A stretch of 64,000 bases of DNA from CAYLJJ01 sp964384025 (GTDB lineage: Bacteria; Myxococcota_A; Bradymonadia; UBA7976; UBA1532): contig CAYLJJ010000018.1 of NCBI GenBank assembly GCA_964384025.1, positions 1 through 64,000 of the forward strand, given 5' to 3'. Each line of letters opens with the position of its first letter. Within the stretch, counting starts at the first letter, position 1. A program made the position numbers and the translations under genes. The notes beneath the pieces were generated by a model, which had not been told where the DNA came from, did no database searches, and worked only from the letters and a program-made list of their open reading frames with translations. This document shows positions 1 through 8,800 of the stretch, piece by piece.

Positions 1-75
1 GCAGGCTTAACCGGAGCAGGCTTAACCGGAGCAGGCTTAACCGGAGCAGGCTTAACCGGAGCAGGCTTAATAGGA
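1..75 (-). repeat. 15-bp tandem repeat in secG encoding KPAPV units
   Basis: The plus strand shows GCAGGCTTAACCGGA four times in perfect tandem (1-60) and a fifth copy with changes (61-75). More degenerate copies of the same 15-nt period occur at about 148-237. On the coding strand each unit encodes a Lys-Pro-Ala-Pro-Val/Ile pentapeptide. Perfect copies at the window edge suggest recent expansion, and the array may continue outside. Confidence 0.9.
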
Positions 76-536
76 GCAGGTGCCGCAGGGACAGGCACTA
101 CAGGAGCTACAGGGCCTATTGCTTCGGGAAGCAGTTTTTGTTTTGGAACAGGCTTAACTGGTGCGGGTTTAACTGGGGTGAGCTTGACCGGCGCAGGCTT
201 AGCTGGAGCAGGCTTGATTGGAACAGGTTTAGCTTCTGTCTTCTCTGTTCCTTCAACCGATTCTACTCCAGGCTCCTCTTCATAGTCCCGGGTCGCGTCA
301 CGCGCGCTGGGGCTGGAGTAAAGAGCCAAGAGCATACTGGTCACCATAAAGGTGAACGCCGCTCCGCTGGTGAGCTTGCTCAGGACCGTCGCGGCGGAAC
401 GTTGACCAAGGGCCATCCCCGCTCCGCCACCAAAGGCGGCGCTGACCCCCCCCCCTTTTCCAGACTGGAGGAGGATCATCAAGATCAAGAGGATACAGGT
501 CAGGATGTGGACAACCACAATCACAGCTTCAAACAT
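1..536 (-). CDS. secG: SecG protein-export translocase subunit with Lys/Pro-rich C-terminal tail (3' end outside window)
   Basis: SecG is the small two-helix partner of SecYE in the inner-membrane Sec translocon. Reading from the ATG at 536-534, the protein starts MFEAVIVVVHILTCILLILM and continues with a QSGKGGGVSAAFGGG loop, the hallmark of SecG between its two membrane helices, followed by a second helix (about residues 57-72). A normal SecG ends soon after. Here a tail of KPAPV/KPAPI pentapeptides begins near residue 100 and is still open at the window edge. The ATG overlaps the tpiA stop by one base (TAATG), so it is probably translated by coupling at the end of the gapA-pgk-tpiA operon. 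The core assignment is firm. The repeat tail is unusual, and its length and function are unknown. Confidence 0.88.
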   Translation of the reverse strand, partial: MFEAVIVVVHILTCILLILMILLQSGKGGGVSAAFGGGAGMALGQRSAATVLSKLTSGAAFTFMVTSMLLALYSSPSARDATRDYEEEPGVESVEGTEKTEAKPVPIKPAPAKPAPVKLTPVKPAPVKPVPKQKLLPEAIGPVAPVVPVPAAPAPIKPAPVKPAPVKPAPVKPAPVKP

Positions 537-1297
537 TAATCATCTTCCTTGAAGGCCACGAGCTGGACAAAAGAGTCGGCTTTAAGGCTCGCTCCTCCCA
601 CCAAAGCTCCATCAATATCAGGTTGAGCCATCAAAGCGCGGACATTCTGAGGCTTCACGCTCCCCCCATACTGAATCCTTAACTGCTGGGAGACCTGCTC
701 TCCAAAGAGTTCGCTCAGCTCCCCACGGATGGCGGCGTGGACCTCTTGAGCTTGAGCAGGGCTGGCGGTTCGCCCAGTGCCGATGGCCCAGATGGGCTCA
801 TAAGCGAGGACACAGCGGGTGACCTCCGAAGGTTCTAGGAGAGAGAGCCCTGCTTTAAGCTGGCCTTTGATCACATCTAGGGTAATCCCTGCCTCGCGCT
901 GCTCTAGGGTCTCTCCCATGCAGATGATGGGGATAAGGCCCAGATCCAAAAGCGCACGCGCCTTCTTAGCGACGCCCTCATCGCTCTCACCAAAGAGCTG
1001 GCGACGCTCGCTGTGACCGATGATGCAGTACTGGCAACCGATATCTTTAAGGTGCAGAGGAGAGAGTTCTCCTGTAAAGGCGCCCTTCTGCTCAAAGTGA
1101 CAGTTCTGCGCTGCGACAGCGATACGGCTCTCTTTGAGGCTCTGAAGGATGGGATAGAGGGAGGTCGCTGGGGGCGCCAAGACCACCTCTACATCTCGAA
1201 AACGGGAGGCGCGGTTGCGAATCTCTCGCGCCAGCTCCAGACCTTCAGAGACCTTAAGGTTCATCTTCCAGTTGCCCGCGATGATGGGCTTTCTCAT
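536..1297 (-). CDS. tpiA: Triosephosphate isomerase
   Basis: Interconverts dihydroxyacetone phosphate and glyceraldehyde 3-phosphate in glycolysis and gluconeogenesis (cytoplasm). The 253-aa length is normal for the family. GNWKMN near the N-terminus contains the substrate-binding Asn9 and Lys11, IIGHSERR holds the electrophilic His95, YEPIWAIGTG holds the catalytic Glu near residue 167, and YGGSV and GALVGGASL form the phosphate-binding loops. Its ATG overlaps the pgk stop in an ATGA (1294-1297), and its stop overlaps the secG start. It is the third gene of the operon. Confidence 0.98.
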   Translation of the reverse strand: MRKPIIAGNWKMNLKVSEGLELAREIRNRASRFRDVEVVLAPPATSLYPILQSLKESRIAVAAQNCHFEQKGAFTGELSPLHLKDIGCQYCIIGHSERRQLFGESDEGVAKKARALLDLGLIPIICMGETLEQREAGITLDVIKGQLKAGLSLLEPSEVTRCVLAYEPIWAIGTGRTASPAQAQEVHAAIRGELSELFGEQVSQQLRIQYGGSVKPQNVRALMAQPDIDGALVGGASLKADSFVQLVAFKEDD

Positions 1298-2490
1298 GAC
1301 AAGCTTCTCCCAAAACCAAGGGCAGTTAGGCCCGGCAGTTCACGACCCTCGAGGAACTCAAGACTGGCCCCTCCACCGGTGGAGATGTGGCTGATTTCTT
1401 GAGCGCGACCGCTCTCTTTGATTGCTCGCACTGAATCTCCGCCGCCCACAACAGACCAAGCGGGGGAGTCCGCCAGGGATTCGGCGAGGCTGCGAGTGCC
1501 CCGCGCAAAGCGCTCAAACTCAAAGACCCCCATCGGTCCATTCCAAAAGACTGTCTGAGCTTGGTTGAGCTGTTCGCTGAAGAGGGCGATGCTGCGCTCT
1601 CCCAGATCCAAAGCCATTAACTCGTCAGGGATATCAACCTCACCCAGAGGGATCCGATCTGCTTCGGCGGAGAAGCTGCGAGCGCAGCTGTGATCTACAG
1701 GGAGGAGGATCTTGACTTCAGCCTGCTCCGCCGCTCGAAGGATGCGTCGCGCTGTTCCCAAATGCTTGGGTTCCAGCTTAGAGGCACCTACAGAGTGCCC
1801 CTGAGCAGCCAGGAAGGTATAGGCCATCGCTCCACCGATGAGCAGAGTATCCACCTTAGAGAGGAGCTGTTCGATTACTTTGATCTTATCGCTGACTTTA
1901 GCCCCTCCCAGGAGCGCGACGAAGCCCTTTTTTGGAGCTTGGAGGAGGCGGTTGAGGGCCTTGATCTCCTTGGAGATCAGGAAACCAAAGGCTTTGTCTC
2001 GTACATGAGCGGTAACCCCCACGGTGCTGGCGTGAGCACGGTGAGCGGTCCCAAAGGCGTCATTGATATAGACCTCGGCTAAGGCCCCCAAGGCTCGGGA
2101 GAGAGACTCCCCATTGCGAGTCTCACCGGAATGAAAGCGGATATTCTCCAAGAGGAGGAGCTGTCCATCTCGGAGAGAGCGCGCAAGGTGGCTGACTCCA
2201 TCACCTACAGGCTCATCAGCCAAGATGACATCCTGCTCCAGCAGCTCCGCCAACCTCTCACCTGCAGGCGCGAGAGAGAGTTCAGGGTTCATCTTACCCT
2301 TAGGGCGCCCCATATGGCTGACCAAGATCAGACGGGCACCCTCTTTCAGGGCGTAACGAATGCTGGGCAGCGCCGCGCGGATGCGGCTGTCATCAGCGAC
2401 CCTTCCTGCGGCGAGAGGGACGTTAAAGTCCACCCGCATGAGGGTTCGCCGCCCCTTGATGGGGAGCCCGTCGATCAAGGTCATCTTCAT
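1294..2490 (-). CDS. pgk: Phosphoglycerate kinase
   Basis: Transfers phosphate from 1,3-bisphosphoglycerate to ADP in glycolysis. It has 398 aa, the usual size. RVDFNVPL near residue 19 is the substrate-binding signature, followed by LVSHMGRPKG, the ENIRFHSGE loop, LLGGAKVSDKI and, in the C-terminal nucleotide domain, VFWNGPMGVFE and the glycine-rich VVGGGDSVRAI. Start and stop both overlap neighbours by 4 nt (ATGA with gapA at 2487-2490 and with tpiA at 1294-1297), a sign of translational coupling. Confidence 0.98.
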   Translation of the reverse strand: MKMTLIDGLPIKGRRTLMRVDFNVPLAAGRVADDSRIRAALPSIRYALKEGARLILVSHMGRPKGKMNPELSLAPAGERLAELLEQDVILADEPVGDGVSHLARSLRDGQLLLLENIRFHSGETRNGESLSRALGALAEVYINDAFGTAHRAHASTVGVTAHVRDKAFGFLISKEIKALNRLLQAPKKGFVALLGGAKVSDKIKVIEQLLSKVDTLLIGGAMAYTFLAAQGHSVGASKLEPKHLGTARRILRAAEQAEVKILLPVDHSCARSFSAEADRIPLGEVDIPDELMALDLGERSIALFSEQLNQAQTVFWNGPMGVFEFERFARGTRSLAESLADSPAWSVVGGGDSVRAIKESGRAQEISHISTGGGASLEFLEGRELPGLTALGFGRSLS

Positions 2491-3503
2491 GAGGAGCTGC
2501 GCTCCATCCCCAACATCATGCGGCAGAGATCAGCCATGCGATTGGAGAAGCCCCACTCATTGTCGTACCAACTGAGGATCTTGACGGTTCGGCCGTTCAT
2601 CACCTTGGTGCTCAGCGCGTCCACAATGGAGCTGAAGGGGTTGCCGTTATAGTCGATGCTGACAAGGGGCGCTTCTTCATAAGCCAAGATCCCCTTGAGG
2701 GGACCCTCAGCGGCTGCTTTAAGCGCCGCGTTGACCTCCTCGGCGTTGGTCTCTGCGCGGACATTGAAGGTCACATCTACCAGGGAGACGTTGGAGGTAG
2801 GCACTCGGATCGCCATCCCATCCAGCTTGCCCTTGAGATGGGGCAGGACTTGACCTACAGCTACAGCCGCGCCTGTGCTGGTGGGGATCATCGACATCCC
2901 CGCTGCACGAGCGCGCCGAAGATCTTTGTGGGGGAGGTCGAGGATTTTCTGATCGTTGGTGTAGGCGTGGATCGTGGTCATCAGACCATGCTCGACGCCA
3001 AAAGCCTCATCGATCACCTTAACCACAGGGGCCAAGCAGTTGGTGGTGCAGGAGCCGTTAGAGACGATGTGATCTGTGTTGATATCGAGAACCTCATCAT
3101 TGACACCCAAGACGATGGTCTGATCGATATTCTTACCCGGTGCGCTGATCACGACCTTCTCGGCGCCCGCCTTGATGTGCTTGCCTGCGCTCTCCCCAGT
3201 GCGGAAGAAGCCAGTACACTCCAAGACCAGCTCAACACCCAAATCTCTCCAGGGGAGCAGCTCGGGATCTCTCTGAGCGAGAATGCTGATTGAGCGGCCG
3301 TTCACCTTAATGGCGCTCTCATCGACCTCTACCTGCCCCTCAAACTTTCCATGTACGGAGTCATACTGGAGCAAGTGAGCAAGAGTCTTGGAATCGGTGA
3401 GATCGTTGATGACGACAACTTCCATGTCGGGATCAGACTCAATGATCCTGAAAAGCATCCGCCCGATTCGTCCAAAACCGTTGATGGCGATTTTGTGGCT
3501 CAT
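2487..3503 (-). CDS. gapA: Glyceraldehyde-3-phosphate dehydrogenase, type I
   Basis: Oxidises and phosphorylates glyceraldehyde 3-phosphate with NAD+. It has 338 aa, the usual length. The N-terminal Rossmann motif is INGFGRIGR. The acidic residue in VVINDLTD (about 34) is typical of NAD-preferring enzymes. The catalytic cysteine is Cys152 in NGSCTTNCLAP, and its His partner lies in TTIHAYTNDQ. The C-terminal motif WYDNEWGFSNRM is present. An AGGAGG ribosome-binding site lies 4 nt upstream of the ATG at 3503. It is the first gene of gapA-pgk-tpiA-secG, behind the promoter at 3544-3572. Confidence 0.98.
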   Translation of the reverse strand: MSHKIAINGFGRIGRMLFRIIESDPDMEVVVINDLTDSKTLAHLLQYDSVHGKFEGQVEVDESAIKVNGRSISILAQRDPELLPWRDLGVELVLECTGFFRTGESAGKHIKAGAEKVVISAPGKNIDQTIVLGVNDEVLDINTDHIVSNGSCTTNCLAPVVKVIDEAFGVEHGLMTTIHAYTNDQKILDLPHKDLRRARAAGMSMIPTSTGAAVAVGQVLPHLKGKLDGMAIRVPTSNVSLVDVTFNVRAETNAEEVNAALKAAAEGPLKGILAYEEAPLVSIDYNGNPFSSIVDALSTKVMNGRTVKILSWYDNEWGFSNRMADLCRMMLGMERSSS

Positions 3504-3543
3504 GCGATCCTCCTAGAAACCGGGCCTCCCCGGAAAACGGCGC

Positions 3544-3572
3544 AATCTAGAGCCTGGAATCCAGCAAGTCAA
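3544..3572 (-). promoter_or_regulatory. Sigma-70 type promoter of the gapA operon
   Basis: On the minus strand a -35 TTGACT (3572-3567) and a -10 TAGATT (3549-3544) are separated by exactly 17 nt. The predicted start near 3537 gives a leader of about 34 nt with a short GC stem (CCGGG/CCCGG) before the AGGAGG site. Prediction by eye, but both hexamers and the spacing are good. Confidence 0.65.
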
Positions 3573-3653
3573 GGCAGGAGGAGGTCATTAAGCACTTCCT
3601 CAGTAGGAGATACTACTGTATTGTTTCAGGAACACTAAAAAATGGAACCCGCT

Positions 3654-6083
3654 ATGCGATGGATCAGCCTGCTCCTGCTCCTCTCTTCTGCGGCCTTTGC
3701 GCTGCCAGACTCTATCCACCAGGAGGGTTTCCTGACCGACGCTCAAGGTCGCCCTCATGAGGGTCCAGTGCAGCTCCGCTTCTCTCTCTATGATCAAGCG
3801 GAGGGTGGCGCGGCCCTATGGTTTGAGGAGCATGCGCTCAACCTCACCACCGGTTACTATAGCGTCATCTTGGGAGAACAGAGCCCCTTTGGCCCCGCTC
3901 TAGACGCCGATCCTCGCTTTATGGAGGTCTCTGTCGATGGCGTTGATCTGCTCCCAAGAGTGCGCCTCAGCAGCGTCCCCTATGCTCGCAGAGCTGAAGA
4001 CGCTGTCGGCGACATCCACCCTCGGAGCCTCAGCGTCGGGGGACAGCAGATTATAGATGAAGGAGGCAACTGGGTTGGCCCTGCTGTCCCTGGGGTTAAT
4101 GATGGGGTGGGCTATGACACCCCCGCAGAGATCCTCGCGGCAGTTAAAACCGTGGATGGAGCAGGCGCTGGTCTAGATGTTGACCTCTTGGATGGTTTGA
4201 GCAGCGCAGCCTTTGTCCAGGGTGGGGATCAGGTGATGGCCCTGGTCTTAGAGAGAGATGAAGCGGGCTCTGGTCTGGATGTAGATCGTTTGGATGGGGA
4301 GGACAGCAGCGCCTTTCTACGCACCGCTGAGCAGCTCATCACCCTCCTCTTAACCACCGATGGATCTGGCACAGGCTTAGATGCAGATCTCTTGGATGGC
4401 CAAGAGAGCGCTCAGTTTCTGAGGGCTACAGATCCTCTTATCGCAACACAGCTCCTCAATCTCCTCCTCAGCGTCGATGGAGCCAACAGCAGCTTAGATG
4501 TTGATCTCCTAGATGGCCTCAACACTGATGCCTTTATGCGGGTGGCCGCGCCTGGTATGGCCGTACAGCTCCTCAACCTCCTTATCGATATCGATGGGGC
4601 GGATAGTGGCTTAGATGCAGATCATCTAGATGGTCTGCACGCCAGCAAGTTTATGCGTAGAGATCTAAACACAGGAACAAGTGGAGATCTCAGCGTGGGA
4701 GGAGCCCTTTCCGCTGATGGAGCGTTGATCACCGGGACCTTTGTTGCTCAACATGTAGAAGCGGATCTGATTCAGACTGAGGTTCTCCAATTCATCCCTT
4801 TAGAAGCCCCACCGGAAGCTCCATCAGAAGGAACGCTCTATTTTAATGGTCAACTTCAGGAATTAAGAATATTTAATGGTACAATGTGGACACCTATTGG
4901 TGGATTCCAATCCAATCTATTTGGAGACGGTTCAGATGGAGATGTAGATATTGATGCAGCCAATACAGTTGTCAACGCTTATGCGATGATAAATGCCAAT
5001 GCCAACGCTCAGGATATGTCAGTTACGGTAAATGATGCTTCACTCTTCTCTGTTGGAGATGAGGTTCTGGTTATCCAGATGCAGGAGGGCGATGGCGCTG
5101 CTTATACAGCTGGAACTTACGAGTTTAAGAATATCGTGGGTATTAATGGCAATACGGTCACATTCGCTTCAAGCCTCATCAATGATTATGGATTCCTTAA
5201 CCCAAACACAAACTCATCTATCGTCGCTCAAATTGTAAAGGTTCCTCAGTTTAATAATATAAACATTAACGCCAACTGTTCGATTGTACCTCAGGCATGG
5301 GATGGGGAAAAAGGCGGAGTTGTGGTCTTTAGAGTCAGAGGAACTCTCAACATGACCGGCAGCGTTGATGCCAGCCAGAGAGGCTTTAGGGGTGGAGACT
5401 GGGGACAGGGCAATAACGATCCAGGCCAGACAGGCGAGAGCATCAGTGGAAAAGGTAACTATGCAGGTTCCAGTTTCCCCCAGAATCCAAGCCCCAATAA
5501 TGGAGGAGGTGCAGGAGGTCCAGGCGCAAGTTTAGGAGGCTGTGGAGCGGGCGGAGGAGGCTATGGAACAGCTGGAGGCTCTGGGACACGAAACAACGCG
5601 GTGGACGCGTTGGGCGGTGTCGCTTATGGAGATCCTGAGCTCTCCAGGATCTATCTCGGCTCTGCCGGTGGAGGAGGAGGAGACAATGATGGTCATGGGG
5701 CCTGTGGTGATGGTTACCACGGCGAGGGAGGCGCTGGAGGCGGGATCGTCTTCATCACGGCCAACTCCATTCAAAACGCCAGGATCTACTCTAATGGTGA
5801 GCCAGGGCACCCTGGAGATTGTGGTGGCGGGGGCTGTGGTTACGCGATAGGAGCCTCAGGGGCAGGGGGTTCGATCTACCTAATGGCCAGCTCCATCAGC
5901 TCCAGTGAGATTCATGCGAATGGTGGGCCGCTCATCGAGAACGGCTCAGATTGTAACGGCGCTACCCCACACAACGACCCCACTGGAGGTACAGGGGGCG
6001 TGGGCCGTATCCGTATCGATGTCAATCTATTTTCGGGACCTGACTCAGCTCCTGCAAGCCATCGAGCCGCTCTCCCTGAGTGA
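3654..6083 (+). CDS. Secreted fibre-like protein, paralogue 1, with glycine-rich tip
   Basis: First of six paralogues here. The start MRWISLLLL matches the other five, so the ATG at 3654 is chosen over 3642. A signal peptide ends near AFA|LP (about residue 16). Residues about 20-115 form the shared N-terminal domain (QEGFLTDAQG, FSLYDQAEGGAALW, SSVPYARRAED), a type found ahead of fibre and collagen-like proteins in many bacteria. Five repeats of the pattern LDxDxLDG follow (about 170-340), then a GTLYFNGQ...RIFNGTMW segment. The last 400 residues resemble myxobacterial extracellular proteins: a GDEVLVIQMQ region, then very Gly-rich sequence (GGGAGGPGASLGG) with scattered Cys. LDG-type repeats are common in trimeric phage tail fibres, so a trimeric stalk is inferred. 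Function is unknown; a surface adhesin is the best guess. Confidence 0.85.
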   Translation: MRWISLLLLLSSAAFALPDSIHQEGFLTDAQGRPHEGPVQLRFSLYDQAEGGAALWFEEHALNLTTGYYSVILGEQSPFGPALDADPRFMEVSVDGVDLLPRVRLSSVPYARRAEDAVGDIHPRSLSVGGQQIIDEGGNWVGPAVPGVNDGVGYDTPAEILAAVKTVDGAGAGLDVDLLDGLSSAAFVQGGDQVMALVLERDEAGSGLDVDRLDGEDSSAFLRTAEQLITLLLTTDGSGTGLDADLLDGQESAQFLRATDPLIATQLLNLLLSVDGANSSLDVDLLDGLNTDAFMRVAAPGMAVQLLNLLIDIDGADSGLDADHLDGLHASKFMRRDLNTGTSGDLSVGGALSADGALITGTFVAQHVEADLIQTEVLQFIPLEAPPEAPSEGTLYFNGQLQELRIFNGTMWTPIGGFQSNLFGDGSDGDVDIDAANTVVNAYAMINANANAQDMSVTVNDASLFSVGDEVLVIQMQEGDGAAYTAGTYEFKNIVGINGNTVTFASSLINDYGFLNPNTNSSIVAQIVKVPQFNNININANCSIVPQAWDGEKGGVVVFRVRGTLNMTGSVDASQRGFRGGDWGQGNNDPGQTGESISGKGNYAGSSFPQNPSPNNGGGAGGPGASLGGCGAGGGGYGTAGGSGTRNNAVDALGGVAYGDPELSRIYLGSAGGGGGDNDGHGACGDGYHGEGGAGGGIVFITANSIQNARIYSNGEPGHPGDCGGGGCGYAIGASGAGGSIYLMASSISSSEIHANGGPLIENGSDCNGATPHNDPTGGTGGVGRIRIDVNLFSGPDSAPASHRAALPE

Positions 6084-6167
6084 ATTGAGCGACTCTTGAG
6101 AAGAAAAAACAGCTTTCAGGGAGCCCGACTGTGCTCCTTCACCTCATCATCAAACAGGAGATCAGCC

Positions 6168-8678
6168 ATGCGGTGGATCACCCTAATCCTGCTCCTCTCT
6201 TCAGGAGCCCTGGCGCTGCCCGACTCCATCCATCAGGAGGGTTTCCTGACCGACGCTCAGGGCGTTCCTCATGAAGGCCCTGCCCAGCTCAGCTTCTCTC
6301 TCTATGAAGGAGCTGAGGGGGGAGCGGCTCTATGGTCTGAAGTGCATGACCTCAACCTCAGCGGGGGATATTACAGCGTCATCCTGGGAGATCAGGTCGC
6401 CTTCGGCCCTGTTCTGGATGTTGCTCCCCGCTTCTTGGGCGTCTCTGTGAATGGCGTTGATCTGCTCCCGAGGGTGCGCCTCAGCAGCGTCCCCTATGCG
6501 CGTAGGGCAGAGGATGTCTTCGGTGATATTCATCCCCGAAGCCTCAATATCGGAGGGCAACAGATCATAGATGAGGGCGGCAACTGGGTTGGGCCACCTG
6601 TCCCTGGTGCCAATGATGGGGTGGGCTATGACACCCCCGCCGAAGCGATCACCGCGATAAAGAGCGTGGATGGTGAGGGCTCCGGTCTCGATGCAGATCT
6701 TTTGGACGGCTTGAGCAGCGCGGCTTTTGTTCAGGGTGGAGATCAAGTGATGGCTCTGGTCCTGGAGCGAGATGGGCTAAACAGCGGCCTGGACGCTGAT
6801 CTCCTGGATGGCCATGACAGCAGCGCCTTCCTGCGCACCGCAGAGCAGCTCATCACCCTCCTCTTGACCACCGATGGAGCCAACAGCGGCTTGGACGCTG
6901 ATCGTCTAGATGGTCATGACAGCAGCGAGTTCATCAGCGCCGCAGATCCAGCCACAGCGGCTCAGATTCTGAACCTCCTGTTGGATGTGGATGGAGCCAA
7001 CAGCGGCTTAGACGCTGATCGCCTGGATGGTCACGACAGCGCCGCCTTTATGCAAGCTGCGGATCCAGCCACGGCGACACAGATCCTCAACCTGCTGCTC
7101 ACGGTAGATGGCGCAGAGAGTGGCTTAGACGCGGATCTCCTGGATGGTCTCCAGGCCAGCAAGTTTATGCGGGTGGATCAGAACACGGGGACGAGCGGGG
7201 ATCTTGCTGTGGGAGGCCAGCTCTCGGGTGACAGCGCTGTGATCACCCAGAGCCTCGTCGCCCAGCGCGTCGAGGCTGAGCTTGTCAGCACCCAGGCGCT
7301 TCAGTTCGTGCCCCTGAACGCTGCTCCTGATAATCCAGCTGAGGGGATGCTCTACTTCAACGGTATTGCTCACGAGCTGCGTATCTTTGATGGCAGCGCT
7401 TGGGGGCCTGTGGCCAGCGGCGTCGCAGGGGGTAACGATGGCTACCGTTCCTGTCTGGAGATCTTGGAGGCGGGGCTCTCCTTTGGGGATGGCGTCTATA
7501 GCATCGATCCAGATGGCGCGGTGGGTCCCCTCACGCCCATCCAGGTCTACTGCGATATGACCCGCGATGGGGGGGGCTGGACTCTGGTGCTCCTCAGCTC
7601 AACCAGCGTCCCCGGTTGCCCTCAGCCCAACTGGGATCAAGCGGTCAACGCGGTCACGGTCAAAGGGACCTTGGGCAACAACCTGATCGACTTTGATCTT
7701 TGGATGGGTGTGAAGTACTGGAATATGTTTGGGCGTCATATCCGTATCGAAGCAGGACCAACGCCCGGAGATCTTCGACACCAGGCCTTCTATACCTTTG
7801 ATCTTGATCAGAATGATAGTTATCGACTTCAGCTCCAAAATGAGCGCGTCAGTATTCATGCAGAAGGAACAAGCCAACCTGGATTTTTCACCTATCATAA
7901 CGGTATGATATTGTCGACTTCAGACCATGGAAGCAACTGCGCTGGAAGCTATTGTAACGCCCCTTGGTGGTATAATTCCTGCTGGTCAGGGAGCTTCTGG
8001 GGAGGTTGCGGCTGTAACCACTCTGATCAAGCATACTGGCATAGTTCATCCGTTGGAACAGACAGCTATAACTATGGTGCTATGTGGGTAAGAGGAAACT
8101 CTGGCTATAAGAGCTGTAAAGAGATCCTTGATGCTGGAATGAGCACAGGTGATGGCATTTATGAGGTTGATGTCGATGCTGAAGGTCCTATACCTCCACG
8201 CAATGTCTACTGTAATATGACAGACAATGAAGGTGGCTGGACTCTGGTAGCAGCTATGCGTGGAAACTCTTATTGCCATGTTGAGGTTGAGGAGATGGGC
8301 AACTTAACAGATCCAGGCCAAGCGGCTTGCGCCAAGATCTCCGATGATGAGATCCGCGCTCTCTATAGCGATCAGCTTTGGTTGTCTTGTGGCTCTTCAG
8401 ATCCCCATCGTTTTGGTCGTATCGATGATATCGCTAATTTCAATAGCGAATCTCCAACTGGCAATAAAGCAATGACTTGGTCTATGACCTATGGAGGAGC
8501 AACCTACTCGGGAATAGATAACGGCTGTTGCAACTTAGGTGACCATAATTATCATAATCCACACATTATCTATTCAATTGCACGCGGCTATAATGGAGGA
8601 AATTATACTGCGAGTTGGCCTGGTTGTTATAACAGCCACCATGGTTGGAGTCAGAACGGCTTCCTCTATATACGCTAA
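6168..8678 (+). CDS. Secreted fibre-like protein, paralogue 2, with two fibrinogen-like tips
   Basis: The start at 6168 (MRWITLILLL) has an AGGAG 8 nt upstream; a longer frame from 6096 would add 24 residues before the signal peptide. Signal peptide, shared N-terminal domain and five LDADLLDG-type repeats are as in paralogue 1, followed by GMLYFNGIAHELRIFDGSAW. The tip holds two copies of a fibrinogen C-terminal-like motif: SCLEILEAG...VYCDMTRDGGGWTLV and SCKEILDAG...VYCNMTDNEGGWTLV, each followed by a different Cys- and aromatic-rich segment. The two copies suggest an internal duplication of binding modules. It follows paralogue 1 by 84 nt without the upstream element seen at paralogues 3 to 6, so the two may be cotranscribed. 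Ligand unknown; fibrinogen-like domains generally bind glycans or acetylated groups. Confidence 0.85.
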   Translation: MRWITLILLLSSGALALPDSIHQEGFLTDAQGVPHEGPAQLSFSLYEGAEGGAALWSEVHDLNLSGGYYSVILGDQVAFGPVLDVAPRFLGVSVNGVDLLPRVRLSSVPYARRAEDVFGDIHPRSLNIGGQQIIDEGGNWVGPPVPGANDGVGYDTPAEAITAIKSVDGEGSGLDADLLDGLSSAAFVQGGDQVMALVLERDGLNSGLDADLLDGHDSSAFLRTAEQLITLLLTTDGANSGLDADRLDGHDSSEFISAADPATAAQILNLLLDVDGANSGLDADRLDGHDSAAFMQAADPATATQILNLLLTVDGAESGLDADLLDGLQASKFMRVDQNTGTSGDLAVGGQLSGDSAVITQSLVAQRVEAELVSTQALQFVPLNAAPDNPAEGMLYFNGIAHELRIFDGSAWGPVASGVAGGNDGYRSCLEILEAGLSFGDGVYSIDPDGAVGPLTPIQVYCDMTRDGGGWTLVLLSSTSVPGCPQPNWDQAVNAVTVKGTLGNNLIDFDLWMGVKYWNMFGRHIRIEAGPTPGDLRHQAFYTFDLDQNDSYRLQLQNERVSIHAEGTSQPGFFTYHNGMILSTSDHGSNCAGSYCNAPWWYNSCWSGSFWGGCGCNHSDQAYWHSSSVGTDSYNYGAMWVRGNSGYKSCKEILDAGMSTGDGIYEVDVDAEGPIPPRNVYCNMTDNEGGWTLVAAMRGNSYCHVEVEEMGNLTDPGQAACAKISDDEIRALYSDQLWLSCGSSDPHRFGRIDDIANFNSESPTGNKAMTWSMTYGGATYSGIDNGCCNLGDHNYHNPHIIYSIARGYNGGNYTASWPGCYNSHHGWSQNGFLYIR

Positions 8679-8743
8679 GGTCTGAACTCCACCCTCCTCA
8701 GCTCCTCATCATAGATCACCCCGCAGAAAAAATCGGCTTTCCC

Positions 8744-8771
8744 TGGACATTCTCAGAAACCCCGCTATGGT
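8744..8771 (+). promoter_or_regulatory. Candidate promoter of the GbsR-type regulator gene
   Basis: -35 TGGACA (8744-8749), 16-nt spacer, -10 TATGGT (8766-8771). The -10 abuts the palindrome at 8770-8789, which fits repression of the downstream regulator gene. Moderate matches only. Confidence 0.4.
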
Positions 8772-8789
8772 TTCATTATGAAATGAAAC
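8770..8789 (+). promoter_or_regulatory. Perfect 8-bp inverted repeat, candidate operator 1
   Basis: GTTTCATT, four bases, AATGAAAC: a perfect palindrome lying between a candidate -10 box and the start of a GbsR/MarR-family gene. Its core TTCA-N8-TGAA recurs at 9341-9356 before the next gene, which suggests both are sites for this regulator. Inferred, not proven. Confidence 0.55.
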
Positions 8790-8800
8790 TTCGAGGGGCG

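Noticed and set aside
1..75. CRISPR-like short repeats
   Set aside because: Units are adjacent without spacers and encode a peptide repeat in secG.
2131..2652. 173-aa plus-strand frame opposite pgk and gapA
   Set aside because: Entirely antisense to conserved glycolytic genes with clear motifs, no ribosome-binding site and no known family.
6168..8678. Eukaryotic contamination suggested by fibrinogen-like motifs
   Set aside because: The motif is carried on bacterial-type signal peptides with Shine-Dalgarno sites and on paralogues in one cluster; bacterial fibrinogen-like domains are known.
8645..8800. Longer start for the GbsR-type regulator
   Set aside because: Would overlap paralogue 2 and place the candidate promoter and operator inside the coding region.
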